Shown: piece after piece, positions 1 to 8,690 of the stretch
Numbering within the stretch: the first letter of the stretch is position 1
Layout of the letters: each line of letters starts with the position of its first letter
Source: Gnetum montanum
Taxonomy: Eukaryota > Streptophyta > Gnetopsida > Gnetales > Gnetaceae
Length of the DNA: 25,538 nucleotides
Assembly (NCBI GenBank): GCA_015680685.1
Contig: MNCI01002682.1
Span: 870,123-895,660, forward strand
Reading direction: 5' to 3'
Notes under the pieces: model-generated
What the model was told of the DNA's origin: nothing
Seen by the model: only the letters and a program-made list of their open reading frames with translations
Database searches by the model: none
Program-made: the position numbers and the translations under genes

Positions 1-818
1 TTAAGGGCATGAGCCTGCTTTGGGGAGGACCCACTGACAATCCTATTTGGAACATTAGTTAACTTCTTTTCCTTAACATTTTTGCAATTAATTTTATTTT
101 TGTTCATTTCCATCTTGACATCCATTTCACCGATGCCATAGTTGTCCCTTTTCACCTATCTTTCTTACTCCTTTTCTTTCTCCATTCTAACGCTACCAGA
201 GGTTCGCGATTAGTCATGGGGGTACAGGGCCTGATTTTTTGATTTTTCTCCTAAGCCCTGGATTTTTTTTCGTTTTTCTTCCTAACCCCTACACCTTCAG
301 TACTCATCATCCACACTTTCCCAGATCCATATCAGCCATACCACAACCTAGCCAATGAACCTAAACCAAAGCAAGGTATTATTTACTTCATGATTCAATT
401 ACCCTTGCTAATATATGATTGTGTTGTGTGTGTAGATGGCAATCATACAACAATGGAATGGACCTGGAGCAACACTTGGAGTGGAGCAGCGCTGAAGCGG
501 CTATGCAAGGAGTAAGATGGATAATGCACGTATGGGTGGACAATGGAAGGCGCAATCTAGGCATTGGCAGCAGCAAGACTCTTCTCTCTTCTTCTCTTCA
601 ATTCTCTCTCCTCTTTTCTCTTAGCTGCCAATTGTGGCCTGATGTCATTGTAATAAGGTGTTCACCCTTATTGTCATGAACACCAGTTGTGTCAAGTCTT
701 GTAATAAAGACCCGTTCACATGTCATTCCATTAGTTCCATTTCCCCTCAATAATCCCATACCTACTTGATATCATTGTAAGGAACTCGAGGATGAGTTTT
801 CATTCAGTCATGGGGGTA
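1..818 (+). other. Non-coding sequence, probably the 3' internal end of a younger gypsy element
   Basis: No convincing coding frame is visible. A stretch of pyrimidines lies at 584-625, and a near-perfect inverted repeat around an AATAAGGTG arm sits at about 651-671. CpG dinucleotides are clearly more frequent than in the pol region after 1893. The sequence ends at a purine-rich tract directly before LTR A, so it could be the untranslated internal end of the element that owns LTR A. The same 12-base string gtcatgggggta occurs at 214 and at 808. The assignment is inference; it could also be ordinary flanking DNA. Confidence 0.35.
808..818 (+). promoter_or_regulatory. Polypurine-tract-like site before LTR A
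   Basis: The string tcatgggggta lies immediately 5' of the TG that starts LTR A. LTR retrotransposons prime plus-strand DNA from such a G-rich tract. The matching position before LTR B reads aacaatggga. Confidence 0.4.
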
Positions 819-858
819 TGATGAGACGCGACATGCACTATGCCACGATATTGCATAC

Positions 859-919
859 GTGATATCACGGCCGCCACGATATCGTGTCTTTCCCTGCGAT
901 ATCGCGTACGCGATATCGC
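859..919. promoter_or_regulatory. Cluster of perfect GATATC-centred palindromes in the U3 of LTR A
   Basis: Three perfect palindromes lie in 61 bases: a 10-mer at 859-868, a 12-mer at 875-886 (CACGATATCGTG), and a 24-mer at 896-919 centred on GTAC with a GATATC core in each arm. They lie just upstream of the TATA box at 936. The position suggests sites for dimeric DNA-binding proteins or an enhancer, but the function is inference. Confidence 0.6.
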
Positions 920-935
920 GGTCCGCCACCATATC

Positions 936-943
936 TATAAATA
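936..943 (+). promoter_or_regulatory. TATA box of LTR A
   Basis: TATAAATA, in the context ctataaataagagg. It aligns with the TATAAATA of LTR B at 6773-6780. Confidence 0.6.
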
Positions 944-1110
944 AGAGGTGGCACTCCCTTCATTTCCCAATCCTGGCTAGAAGTAGCAAAGCTCTGGCAG
1001 TTTGATCCCTCCAGAGTTAGAATTTTTCCCATGTTCCCGCAGTAGGAGTCCTAGAGTGAACGACTCTTTATTCGAGTAACTTTGTAACCTGAACACAAGT
1101 TGTGTATGAC

Positions 1111-1116
1111 AATAAA
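1111..1116 (+). terminator. Poly(A) signal in LTR A
   Basis: AATAAA follows a conserved 'aacacaagttgtgt' segment and aligns with AATAAA at 6950-6955 in LTR B. This fits the end of the R region. Confidence 0.45.
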
Positions 1117-1184
1117 GATGAACTTGATTGGATAAACCTTGCAGTACATGGTTTTATTTTATTGTTATTTATTGCTTTCCTAGT

Positions 1185-1478
1185 GCGCACGAGTACGACT
1201 TGATTACGAGCATCTACGGATGTGTACGGCTAATCAAGGAATCGGCTGCTCGTCGCAACGCGTGAGTACGACTTGACTACGAGCATTGTGACTGCTTGGT
1301 AACCCAGTAGCGTATTCCAGGATCTGCGCTTGGTAATCCCAGTAGTAGTCCAATGTGTACGGCTAGTTAAGGAATCGGCTACTCATCGCTAGGCTAGAAC
1401 GTGTGATAAGTACGACTTGGCTACGAGCATCCACGGGTGTGTACGGCTAGCCAAGGAATCAGCTACTTATCACACTTA
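1185..1478 (+). repeat. Three tandem stem-loop units with covarying arms
   Basis: Each unit has an outer stem, a short spacer 'cgactt', an inner stem, a loop and the returning arms. The inner arms are CTTGATTA (1199-1206) with TAATCAAG (1231-1238), CTTGACTA (1272-1279) with TAGTTAAG (1364-1371), and CTTGGCTA (1416-1423) with TAGCCAAG (1448-1455). The outer arms also match: TGAGTA with TACTCA in unit 2, and a perfect 12-base pair of arms (1401-1412 with 1464-1475) in unit 3. Unit 2 has a longer loop that holds two copies of 'cttggtaaycccagtag' closed by CATTG/CAATG. The block is missing from LTR B. Confidence 0.8.
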
Positions 1479-1949
1479 GGCTAAATAGGTGCCTCAGTAC
1501 GACCACTTTGAGCACTTGCGTTACGTGTGGTGATCCCAGTAACGATTAGCGTTTGGTAGCCACAGTTGCATAGTTCAGGGTGTGTCCGGTAAGTGGGAAC
1601 GGATGCTGACGCTAGTTAATTTAGACTTAGGACATTAGTTAGAGTTAGTTAGTTTCTCAACCCTTTCCCTCATAGCTTAGGAGATAAACTGAAAAATACC
1701 AAAAAAATCACATACCTCAGACTTGCTTAACCATACACCGTGACACATACAAGCAAGCCTGGGAAGACAACAAACGATTAACCCCAAGTGTTTCTTGTGG
1801 CGTTAAGGCATTTAGTCTACGGAGTTTGACCGGATCGCGTGTGTACTCTTGTATTCGTATGGTTGAGTGTAGGGGTACCTCGCCACTCATCAGATGCCCA
1901 AGCCATGGATACTCCCAAGGGACCAACTCCATCATATCATAGATGTGCT

Positions 1950-3100
1950 AAGGAATGAAATAAGGAAAAATCTTAGGGTCTATGCCCAAGGAAGATAGTC
2001 TAAGCTATGGGCACATCAAATCCAAAGGCTAATAGATCAGGTGGCCAAAGAAGAAAGGGAACTCAAAAAATATGAAAGTACAGAAGAATACAATAGGGAC
2101 CCCTCCATTCATAAAAGGGAGATGTGTTTCTATGATACTGAGGAGGAGGTACCACTTGATAAAGTGATGCAAAGGAAAATGTTATTGATATAGAAGTATT
2201 TCATTGAAATGTTGGCTAAGGGAGACAAGGTGTGGAACTCCTTGGATAAGAAGTTTCAAATAACTCTAAAAATTGTAGAGGAACAAGGAAACCAAGGGAG
2301 AATTGATCAAGAAAGAAAGAAGAAAAATGATGTCAAACAAAAATATTATAAAAACAAGGGTAAAGTTATAGTATTGGAGGTTTTAAATTCAATAATAGAT
2401 GATGATGGTTATGACATTTGCCAATATGAATATCCTAAGAGATGTTGTCCAATAGTGTCACATTTGTAAGAATCTAGAGTATACATTTTAAATTCTAGAT
2501 TGGAAAAATGACAAGCACCCAGGTGATTGTCTTCTCCATAAGGAAGCTATAAATAGTAATTTCAGCAACAAACATATTATCCAAGTGGAGTGCCTCCTCA
2601 ACCTAAGGAGAAATATTAGCAGTGACAACATCCATAGTCGTGGGACATGCCACCACCATGGCAACAATATCCTCATCAGCAACTTGATTCCTATGGATAC
2701 TATGTCTAGTAGCCTTTATCTCTGTGTGACTCTTCTAGCCATGCATCCCTTCCTTACCACTACTATGCTCCAAAATACCACCGAGCATCTTTCCAAGAAG
2801 GAATTCTTCTTTTTCCTTTCATCCTCCTCAACACCTATTAACTTCTATACCACAATCAACTACACCTTTACGACATACTCCATCCATGCAAGGTGAAATT
2901 GCCACATAGCCATGGCAAAGAAATGCCATGAGGGTAGTGAATCTATAATTAGATATTCATATGAGTGGTCTTGAATCCAAGCCTCATAAAAGGTCATTCT
3001 ATAGAACTAGGAGTCCTATGAAATCCTCAAAAACACCTATGGCTACCAACCTTACTACTTCTACCTTTGAAAATCCTACTAAGCCACCTTCAAGTTAAAC
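1950..3100 (+). pseudogene. Gag-like region, decayed
   Basis: Upstream of the protease, two stretches look like protein-coding relics. At about 2040-2470 there is a charged, Lys/Glu-rich frame with segments such as 'KEERELKKYES' and 'WNSLDKKFQ'. At about 2570-2710 there is a Pro/Gln/Tyr-rich frame ('YYPSGVPPQPKEKY', then 'MPPPWQQYPHQQLDSYGYY') with in-frame stops. A hydrophilic Pro/Gln-rich segment just before protease fits the C-terminal part of a plant gypsy Gag. No zinc knuckle (CX2CX4HX4C) is visible. The assignment rests mainly on position. Confidence 0.4.
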
Positions 3101-3229
3101 ATCTTTCCAAATCCACACTGTCATGTTGACCCATGTAGTCAAAGATTAGATAAAGGCTAGCCATCTTCCTAGAAAATGATTTGATTCTAGAAACCTCTCA
3201 TCTACTTATAGATCATAGGAAATGAACCA

Positions 3230-3610
3230 TGCATGACCTTCTTGGATTCAGGTTCTATAGTCAACTTGATTTCTTAAGAAATGCATAGGTCTTGGAACCT
3301 GCCTCATTTGAAAAATAGCAACATCATATTAGAGCTAGTAGATCAATCCATCACTGTCCCTCTAGGGCTAGTGGAGGACATTATGACCACTATTTATGGA
3401 TGGTTCTATCCTATTGATTTCCTTATGATCCATGTGGAGAATTGCAAGAAAGACTTCCCTATCATTAGAGGGAGGGAATGGCTAAGCATAATAGATGCTA
3501 GGATGGGGATTAAAGACCTTTCATTGAAAAATTTTAAGGAAATTAAATTTGGTAAAGTTGAGAAAAAAAGAGTTCTATGCATCACATATAATAACAAAGG
3601 GCATCATTGC
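3230..3610 (+). pseudogene. Retrotransposon aspartic protease (PR) remnant
   Basis: Retroviral-type protease that would cut the Gag-Pol polyprotein. The active-site loop reads 'FLDSGSIVNLIS', with the catalytic Asp codon at 3245-3247. It is followed by 'LELVDQSITVPLG.VED', a hydrophobic strand 'YPIDFLMI', and 'PIIRGREWLS', which stands where gypsy proteases have 'PIILGRPFLAT'. One in-frame TAA breaks the frame shortly after the active site, before the Met codon at 3281; from there the frame stays open to 3616. The catalytic Asp is kept, but the enzyme cannot be made whole because of the stop and the broken frames on both sides. Confidence 0.8.
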
Positions 3611-4044
3611 ATGTAGAAACTCTAGACCATTAAAGACATCACTTCAAGCATGCAATCAATGTGTTAAAATAGTAGTGATTCAAAGGTGCCTATATGTAGT
3701 AGCCATAAGACAAGAAGATACCTAGTGGATGATAACTAATGATCAAACTAAATCAACCATGTGCATGGAACTAGCTAAGAGCCTCACCATCACCTATGTT
3801 GAAAGCATGGATAAAATGGAGCAACTCTATCACCAACTCTCCTACATCCAAAGTGAAATAGATTAGGGAGAGCTAGAAATCCATAACAACTTGAAATAGG
3901 AGCCCCTTGAACTAAAATTTTTACTGGCAAACATGGAATATGCTAGACTTGCTTCTAAAGAAAATAAAAAATTATTGAAGGTGATGAATAAATGGACAAT
4001 CTTTTCTTGATCATATTATGAGCTTACAAAAATAGATATATGGA

Positions 4045-4900
4045 TATGCCAGCACCGTTTCTACACAGACTCCTCCATTAAGTCAAAGAGGCAATCACAA
4101 TGATGATTGAACCCCAAACTCAAGTAGGTGATCAAGGAGGAGATTAAATAACTCCTCAAGGTTGGGTTCATTTACTTGATTGTGGATAGCAAATGGATTA
4201 GGCCAATCATTATTGTTTCAAAAAAAGAATGAAAATGAAGAGTTTGCATAGAATTTTGGCTATTGAACATGCCAACTTATAAAGATCACTTTCTATTGCC
4301 ATTTGTGAACCAAATATTGGACACCATAGTAGGGCATTGCTACTATAGCTTTCTAGATGATTATAGTGGATATAATCAAAGTTAGATAACACTAGAGGAC
4401 TAGGCAAAAACTATATTCACAAATTCCTAGGGTAATTTTGCATACATGAAGATGCCCTTTGGCCTATGAAATGCTCCTACTACATTCCAATGGTTGGTCC
4501 TCAACATCTTTCAATAAAAAATTGTTAGTAGGGTATAAGTCTTCATGAATGACTTTAATACCTATGTGGCTACATTTAAGTAAGCATTGGACCAACTTAA
4601 GTAAGTACTTCAAAGATGTGTGAAGATCAATTTGAGGCTTAACTAGAGAAAGAGCCACTTGATGATCCAAGAAGGTGTTGTCTTGAGGCAAGAATTTCTA
4701 GCAAAGGGATCAAGGTGGACCCAGAAAAAGTATGGATCATCCAAGGAATTACCAAGTAACTAGAAATGATAAAAGATGTAAGGTCATTCTTTGGCCATAA
4801 TGGCTATTACAAGTAATTCATCAAGAACTTCTAGAAAGTTGCTAAAACATTAGTGGAACAAAATAAGACCAATGCATCTTTAACCTGGACTAGGAAATGC
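4045..4900 (+). pseudogene. Ty3/gypsy reverse transcriptase remnant with catalytic site lost
   Basis: The N-terminal part reads like 'RLNPKLK.VIKEEI' and 'VGFIYLIVDSKWIRPIIIVSKK', followed by 'RVCIEFWLLN', 'YKDHFLLPFVNQILD', 'YYSFLDDYSGYNQS' and 'FAYMKMPFGL.NAPTTFQ', the standard gypsy RT blocks in order. The catalytic box, normally Y/F-M-D-D, reads FMND (codons 4542-4553), an Asp-to-Asn change explained by one G-to-A transition. Later blocks include 'LQRCVKINLRLN' and the thumb-like 'GYYK.FIKNF.KVAKTL'. More than ten in-frame stops (TAG, TAA, TGA) and at least one frameshift near 4690 are present. The family call is secure; the gene is dead. Confidence 0.92.
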
Positions 4901-4929
4901 AAAAGTTAGAAGCTAGTATAAAATTTGAT

Positions 4930-5330
4930 TCTATAGGCACCTAATTGGTCCAAGCCATTCCACATCATGATTGATGCATCTAATTATGCTTTGCAGGTCA
5001 TGCTTACATAATTAGATGATAAAACACATACCTACTATATCCATGGTGCAAGCTAAAGCATTGTTAGTGCATAAGAAAATTACACTAACACTAAAAAGGA
5101 GCTCATGGAAGTGGTATTTTCCTTAGAAAAGTTCAAGCACTATGTGTTTTGATATCTAGTTTTTGTGCATACAAACCACAATGCTATTTGGTTCCTCATG
5201 AACAAACCAATGGTGAGCTCCTATGTCGTATGGTGGCTAGTGATTCTTTAGGAGTTTGACCTAACTATGGTGGACAAAAATGGAACTAAGAATGTAATCA
5301 CTGATCACTTGTCTCGATTATGATGGGATA
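4930..5330 (+). pseudogene. Gypsy RNase H remnant
   Basis: Follows RT in the same frame trend. Visible blocks are 'NWSKPFHIMIDASNYALQ' (first catalytic Asp kept), 'KKELMEVVFSLEKFKHYVF' (catalytic Glu kept), and 'VFVHTNHNAIWFLMNK', where the family has 'VYTDHAAL', so the third acidic residue is Asn instead of Asp. The final segment is 'GTKNVITDHLSRL', matching the 'NVVADHLSRL' end of Athila-type RNase H. Four or five in-frame TAG/TAA/TGA codons interrupt it. Only one RNase H domain is seen here, unlike the - strand Tat-like copy. Confidence 0.87.
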
Positions 5331-5399
5331 ACAAAGAGGATGAAGGATCATTATTTGATCAACGTTGAGACAAACTTTTCTTTGTCAAAATTGCTGAAG

Positions 5400-6665
5400 T
5401 TCAAAGTCTCAAATATTCCAATTGGTATGATCACATCCTCTTCTACCTACTGACTTAGGAGATGCTAAGGAATAGGATAGTAATAAGAAATAATAGTTTT
5501 TTCACCAAGCCAAATGCTAGATGGAAATTAAGGATAACCTCTATAGGAGTTTTACTGATGGCCGAGTACAATGATATGTACCTAATGCTAATCAACTTTG
5601 AGTCCTCCAGGATGCTTATGAAGGTCATTATGGGGACCATTATGTTAGGAGGAGGACAACCATTAAAATCCTCATGGTAGGATATTAGTGATCAATGATT
5701 TTCATGGATGTGCATAAGTTCTTCCATTCATATGACAAATATTGAAGCAATGGAAGAATGACTACATGGATGGAAGGATCCTAATAGTGGATTCAACCAC
5801 TAGAGCCCTTTGATCTTTGGCACATTAAGTTCATGAGGCCCATCAACTTCATGTCCAAAAAAATGCATACATCATTGTTGTTGTTAACTATTACACTAAG
5901 TGGGCTGAAGCCACCACCATCACCAACTATTCATCCTCTATGATGGCATGGTTTGTATAAAAAAATGTGGTAAATAGGCTTGCTATGCCAAGGGCACTAA
6001 TTTTTGATATTGGAACTTATTTTACAAGTGTCACTTTTCAGAAACTTATGAAACACTTTGAGGTAGAACACAAACTCACAACTTCATACCACCCCTAAGC
6101 TAATGGTCAAGCAAAGATCACTAATAATAAAATAACTAGAATACTAATCCATAGTAGTAGTAAATATAGGAAAAACTACAACATAAGATTCAATGATGCT
6201 CTTTGGTCTTATCAGTTAACATGGAGACCTCATATTAGTTATTCCTCTTACGAGTTAGTGTACGAGAAACTTCCAACTCTTCCTATACAAGCAAAGCTCC
6301 TTACACTTTTAATGGCTTGAATACTTGACCTTGATTTGAGTCTAGCCCATAGAAAAATATTAATGGCATTAAATATGCTACATGAAATCCAATTAGTAGC
6401 CCTATTCATGAATGAAGTGCACAAGGCATATAAGAAACAATGTCATGACCTCAAAATATGGAAATTTAAATTTCAACTAGAAGATTAGTTTCTCTACTAG
6501 AATCCCATGCATATACCCCAACACACAAAATTCTAAATGCTATGGAAAGGACCTTATATTGTTCATACAAATTTTTCATCTAGGACCATGATGATTTACC
6601 ACATTGCTAGCTTGAACAAGTGATTATTGGTCAACATGCAACAAGTCAAACCTTTTGATGAAGTG
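5400..6665 (+). pseudogene. Gypsy integrase remnant, zinc-binding and catalytic residues lost
   Basis: The N-terminal HHCC region reads 'DAYEGHYGDHYVRRRTTIKIL' in part, then 'MIFMDVHKFFHSYDKY' at about 5698-5742, where the family has C-D-x-C: both zinc-binding Cys codons (5731-5742) are Tyr, as G-to-A would give. The core starts 'PFDLWHIKFMRP', where the family has WGIDF, so the first catalytic Asp is not seen. It continues after a frameshift with 'NYYTKWAEA' and 'RALIFDIGTYF' (second Asp kept). The catalytic Glu block reads 'HP.ANGQAKITNN', with Lys (6114-6116) for Glu. The C-terminal part ends with 'KFKFQLED', 'LWKGPYIV' and 'VKPFDE'. Inactive on several counts. Confidence 0.88.
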
Positions 6666-6680
6666 TCTTCCTTGGGTTGC

Positions 6681-6690
6681 AACAATGGGA
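6681..6690 (+). promoter_or_regulatory. Polypurine-tract remnant before LTR B
   Basis: aacaatggga directly precedes the TG that starts LTR B, at the usual place between integrase and the 3' LTR. Confidence 0.4.
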
Positions 6691-6733
6691 TGTTGTCAAC
6701 ATGATCCCATCAATGTAATCGTATGATCTAATG

Positions 6734-6755
6734 TGTTGACATGATCATGTCAACA
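6734..6755. promoter_or_regulatory. Perfect 22-bp palindrome in the U3 of LTR B
   Basis: The arm TGTTGACATGA is followed at once by its exact reverse complement, 18 bases before the TATA box. It occupies the place where LTR A has its GATATC palindromes, with a different sequence. Confidence 0.6.
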
Positions 6756-6772
6756 TAGTGTTTATCTTTGCC

Positions 6773-6780
6773 TATAAATA
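6773..6780 (+). promoter_or_regulatory. TATA box of LTR B
   Basis: TATAAATA in the context cctataaatacatgc, aligned with 936-943 of LTR A. Confidence 0.6.
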
Positions 6781-7510
6781 CATGCTTACTAGCTACATTT
6801 ATGGCATCAATTCATTAGTTTCTTAGTGAATCTCTTGCATTTTGTTTATTTGATAGTGAGAATATTTTCTAAGTACCAATAGTAGGAGTGAGAAGTGTAT
6901 GGATCTTTATTCAAACACTAATATGCCTAAGCACCTTGGTGTAACTAGCAATAAAGACGAGCTTTCTTCACAAACTTTATAACATTTGGAAATAGCTTAA
7001 TGTTTACTTTAAACATATTTATTATTTGAGAAATTTACTTTAATGAATTAAATTAATTAATTAAATAATGATTAATTAAAACACATAAGTACAACCATTT
7101 TGAGCACACGCCAATGTTTGGTAATCTTAGTAGCACTTAATGCTTGGTAACCTAGTAACATTGCAAGATTGTTTAAGATGTGTACATTAAATGGGAATGG
7201 ATGCTTATGTTAGGATTAGTTAAGATATTAGTTAGTTACTAGAATAGTTAAACATTTAATTACTTTATTTCCTAGCACCTAGGTGATTTAAATCATAAAA
7301 CATAAAATAATAAAAATCATATGCCTTAGCTACACTTAACTATACACTTGCACTTCACAAGAGACTAAGAAGATAATGATCACATCCTTGATATTCACTA
7401 CCTAGACCTAGTGTACTTAGAGAGCTAAAGGCTACATAATTTGACTAGATCTCTTAGTGAATGTTGGTGATTTTTATGATTGGATGTAGTGTATACTCAT
7501 TACTCATCAT

Positions 7511-7529
7511 TGGCACTATTGCTAGGGAC
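7511..7529 (+). promoter_or_regulatory. Primer-binding site, tRNA-Asp type, decayed by transitions
   Basis: TGGCACTATTGCTAGGGAC lies two bases after the LTR end. The tRNA-Asp-type site known from Athila-like plant elements is TGGCGCCGTTGCCGGGGA. All five differences within it are G-to-A or C-to-T. A primer-binding site here means LTR B is the 5' LTR of the sequence to its right. Confidence 0.75.
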
Positions 7530-7649
7530 CTTAGTTAGCTACATGCACTATCTAGGAGTTAGTAAAATTATTTAAAAATGTTGTAATGAACCTTAAAGTT
7601 TCAAATCATTAATAATAATAATAAAAATAGTAAAAGCACATCATTTTTC

Positions 7650-8690
7650 TTTTCTCACAGGGCTGATTCCTATCGCCATTCAAGCATACATTTAATCAAC
7701 AAAGGCATGAAGGGTCAAAACCACTAGTGTCCCAACAATGCAAAGTGTTATATACTTCTCTTGATGAATATGTGCCATACTTCACCTTTACCTTACATCA
7801 AGATGAGGAACTATGGTGGAGGAACATGGAGGGCAACATTGTGCTTCCACATGATCGATCAATTCCTACAATGCTGCTTCAAACTCTCATGAGATTGGGC
7901 ATCTAGGGGCTCAATGTTGAGTATGTTGTATAGGACCATAACTATTGGGATTATCATTTCCCTAAGGCACAACACAAGAAATATTGGAAATAAGAGATGC
8001 ACTACAAAGATTCATAGGAAAAATGGTTCACAAACCCCTTATTCTTGTTTGGCAAAAAAGAAGGAGAAGACTCTTCTATGGGAGTTCTTAATCCACTGAC
8101 TCTCCTCCTCTTGTCTTTGATGAGGGAGGCTTAAACTAGAACCTGTAGTCCACTATAAATAATCTTAGTTTTGGTAAGAATGGGTCCCATGACTCTAGAA
8201 GCTCCAAAGGTGAGAGTCAAGGCAAGAACATGTACAAGTAGCATGATGATGACATGCATGAAGATCATGGCCATGTCTGATAAAGAGGGGATAGGAAGCA
8301 TCATGCTAGTGCTAGTTCTCTTTCCTCTTCACCTTCAACATCCTCATCTTTTCCCTCCTATAGCTCTAACCAAAATCATAGGGGATGTGACTATGTTGAT
8401 GGTGACTGGTGGGATAGAGATGATCGTAGGACCTACCAAACTAGTAGAAACTAGGGGTGTAAGCAATCAAGGGATGTCCACCATCATAAAAGAAGGGACA
8501 TCAAAGGACATCATAGGAATTATGGCCATCACAAAGGCTATGACTATGATGAGACTTTGTTTGCAACTAGATATATGTTGAATATTGCAAAGGCCATGAG
8601 AATCCCAAGGAGCCATGTGAAAGATAACAAAATTAAAAGGTTTGTTGCAACCAGAAAAATTGATCACTAGAAAATTGAAAGATTTGGTGT
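7650..8690 (+). pseudogene. Gag-like region of a second gypsy body, decayed and truncated
   Basis: After the primer-binding site and a leader, a frame from about 7676 reads segments such as 'SQQCKVLYTSLDEYVPYF' and 'DEELWWRNMEGN', with isolated TAG and TAA stops. After a frameshift near 8090, a second frame to about 8690 reads 'VFDEGGLN.NL.STINNLSFG', then 'DSRSSKGESQGKN', a Ser-rich run and a basic His/Arg/Gly segment ('SRDVHHHKRRDIKGHHRN'), consistent with an RNA-binding Gag tail. A Met-rich frame at 8171-8581 is open but off-frame, so I treat it as a shadow. No protease or RT follows; the body stops near 8690. Confidence 0.5.

Larger units (their letters stand above)
819..1892 (+). repeat. 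LTR A, gypsy long terminal repeat, CpG-rich copy
   Basis: This block shares an ordered set of landmarks with 6691-7509. These are a TATA box (936 and 6773), a 'gtaggagt' segment (1042 and about 6884), an AATAAA signal (1111 and 6950), a segment with 'gagcac' and repeated 'tttggtar' (about 1490-1660 and 7080-7230), and an end at 'actcatca' (1892 and 7509). It begins TG and ends CA. LTR A keeps many CpG sites that are absent from LTR B, and it has about 300 bp of extra sequence (1180-1480) made of stem-loop units. No primer-binding site is recognisable after 1892, so it is more likely a 3' or solo LTR than a 5' LTR. Its edges are set only by comparison with LTR B. Confidence 0.7.
1893..7509 (+). 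mobile_element. Old Athila-like Ty3/gypsy element body with 3' LTR, inactivated
   Basis: Protease, reverse transcriptase, RNase H and integrase remnants follow one another on the + strand, and the integrase remnant ends just before a purine tract and LTR B. RNase H before integrase is the Ty3/gypsy order. The RNase H remnant ends in 'DHLSRL' and the protease carries a 'VED' segment, as I know them from Athila-type elements. The frames are broken by many TAG, TGA and TAA codons and several frameshifts. The 5' limit is uncertain: no primer-binding site is visible at 1893, and LTR A looks much younger than this body, so the true 5' LTR is probably lost. Confidence 0.8.
6691..7509 (+). repeat. 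LTR B, CpG-depleted gypsy LTR shared by two element bodies
   Basis: Begins TG after the purine tract and ends CA before a primer-binding site. It matches LTR A in the order of palindromic U3, TATA box (6773-6780), AATAAA (6950-6955), 'gagcac', repeated 'ttggtaa' segments, and the closing 'actcatca'. It has nearly no CpG and is shorter because the stem-loop block of LTR A is missing. It acts as 3' LTR for the pol body on its left and as 5' LTR for the PBS and gag on its right. Confidence 0.78.

Noticed and set aside
419-679. + strand 86-codon open frame near the start
   Set aside because: Low-complexity Ser/Leu end derived from a pyrimidine tract; no family, no splice or codon evidence.
2585-2896. 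+ strand 103-codon open frame
   Set aside because: It is off-frame to the Pro/Gln-rich Gag-like reading and shows no protein family features.
8171-8581. Longest ATG-started open frame in the window (136 codons)
   Set aside because: Strongly Met-rich and off-frame. The neighbouring frame reads Ser/His/Arg/Gly-rich Gag-like protein through the same DNA, so this is a shadow.
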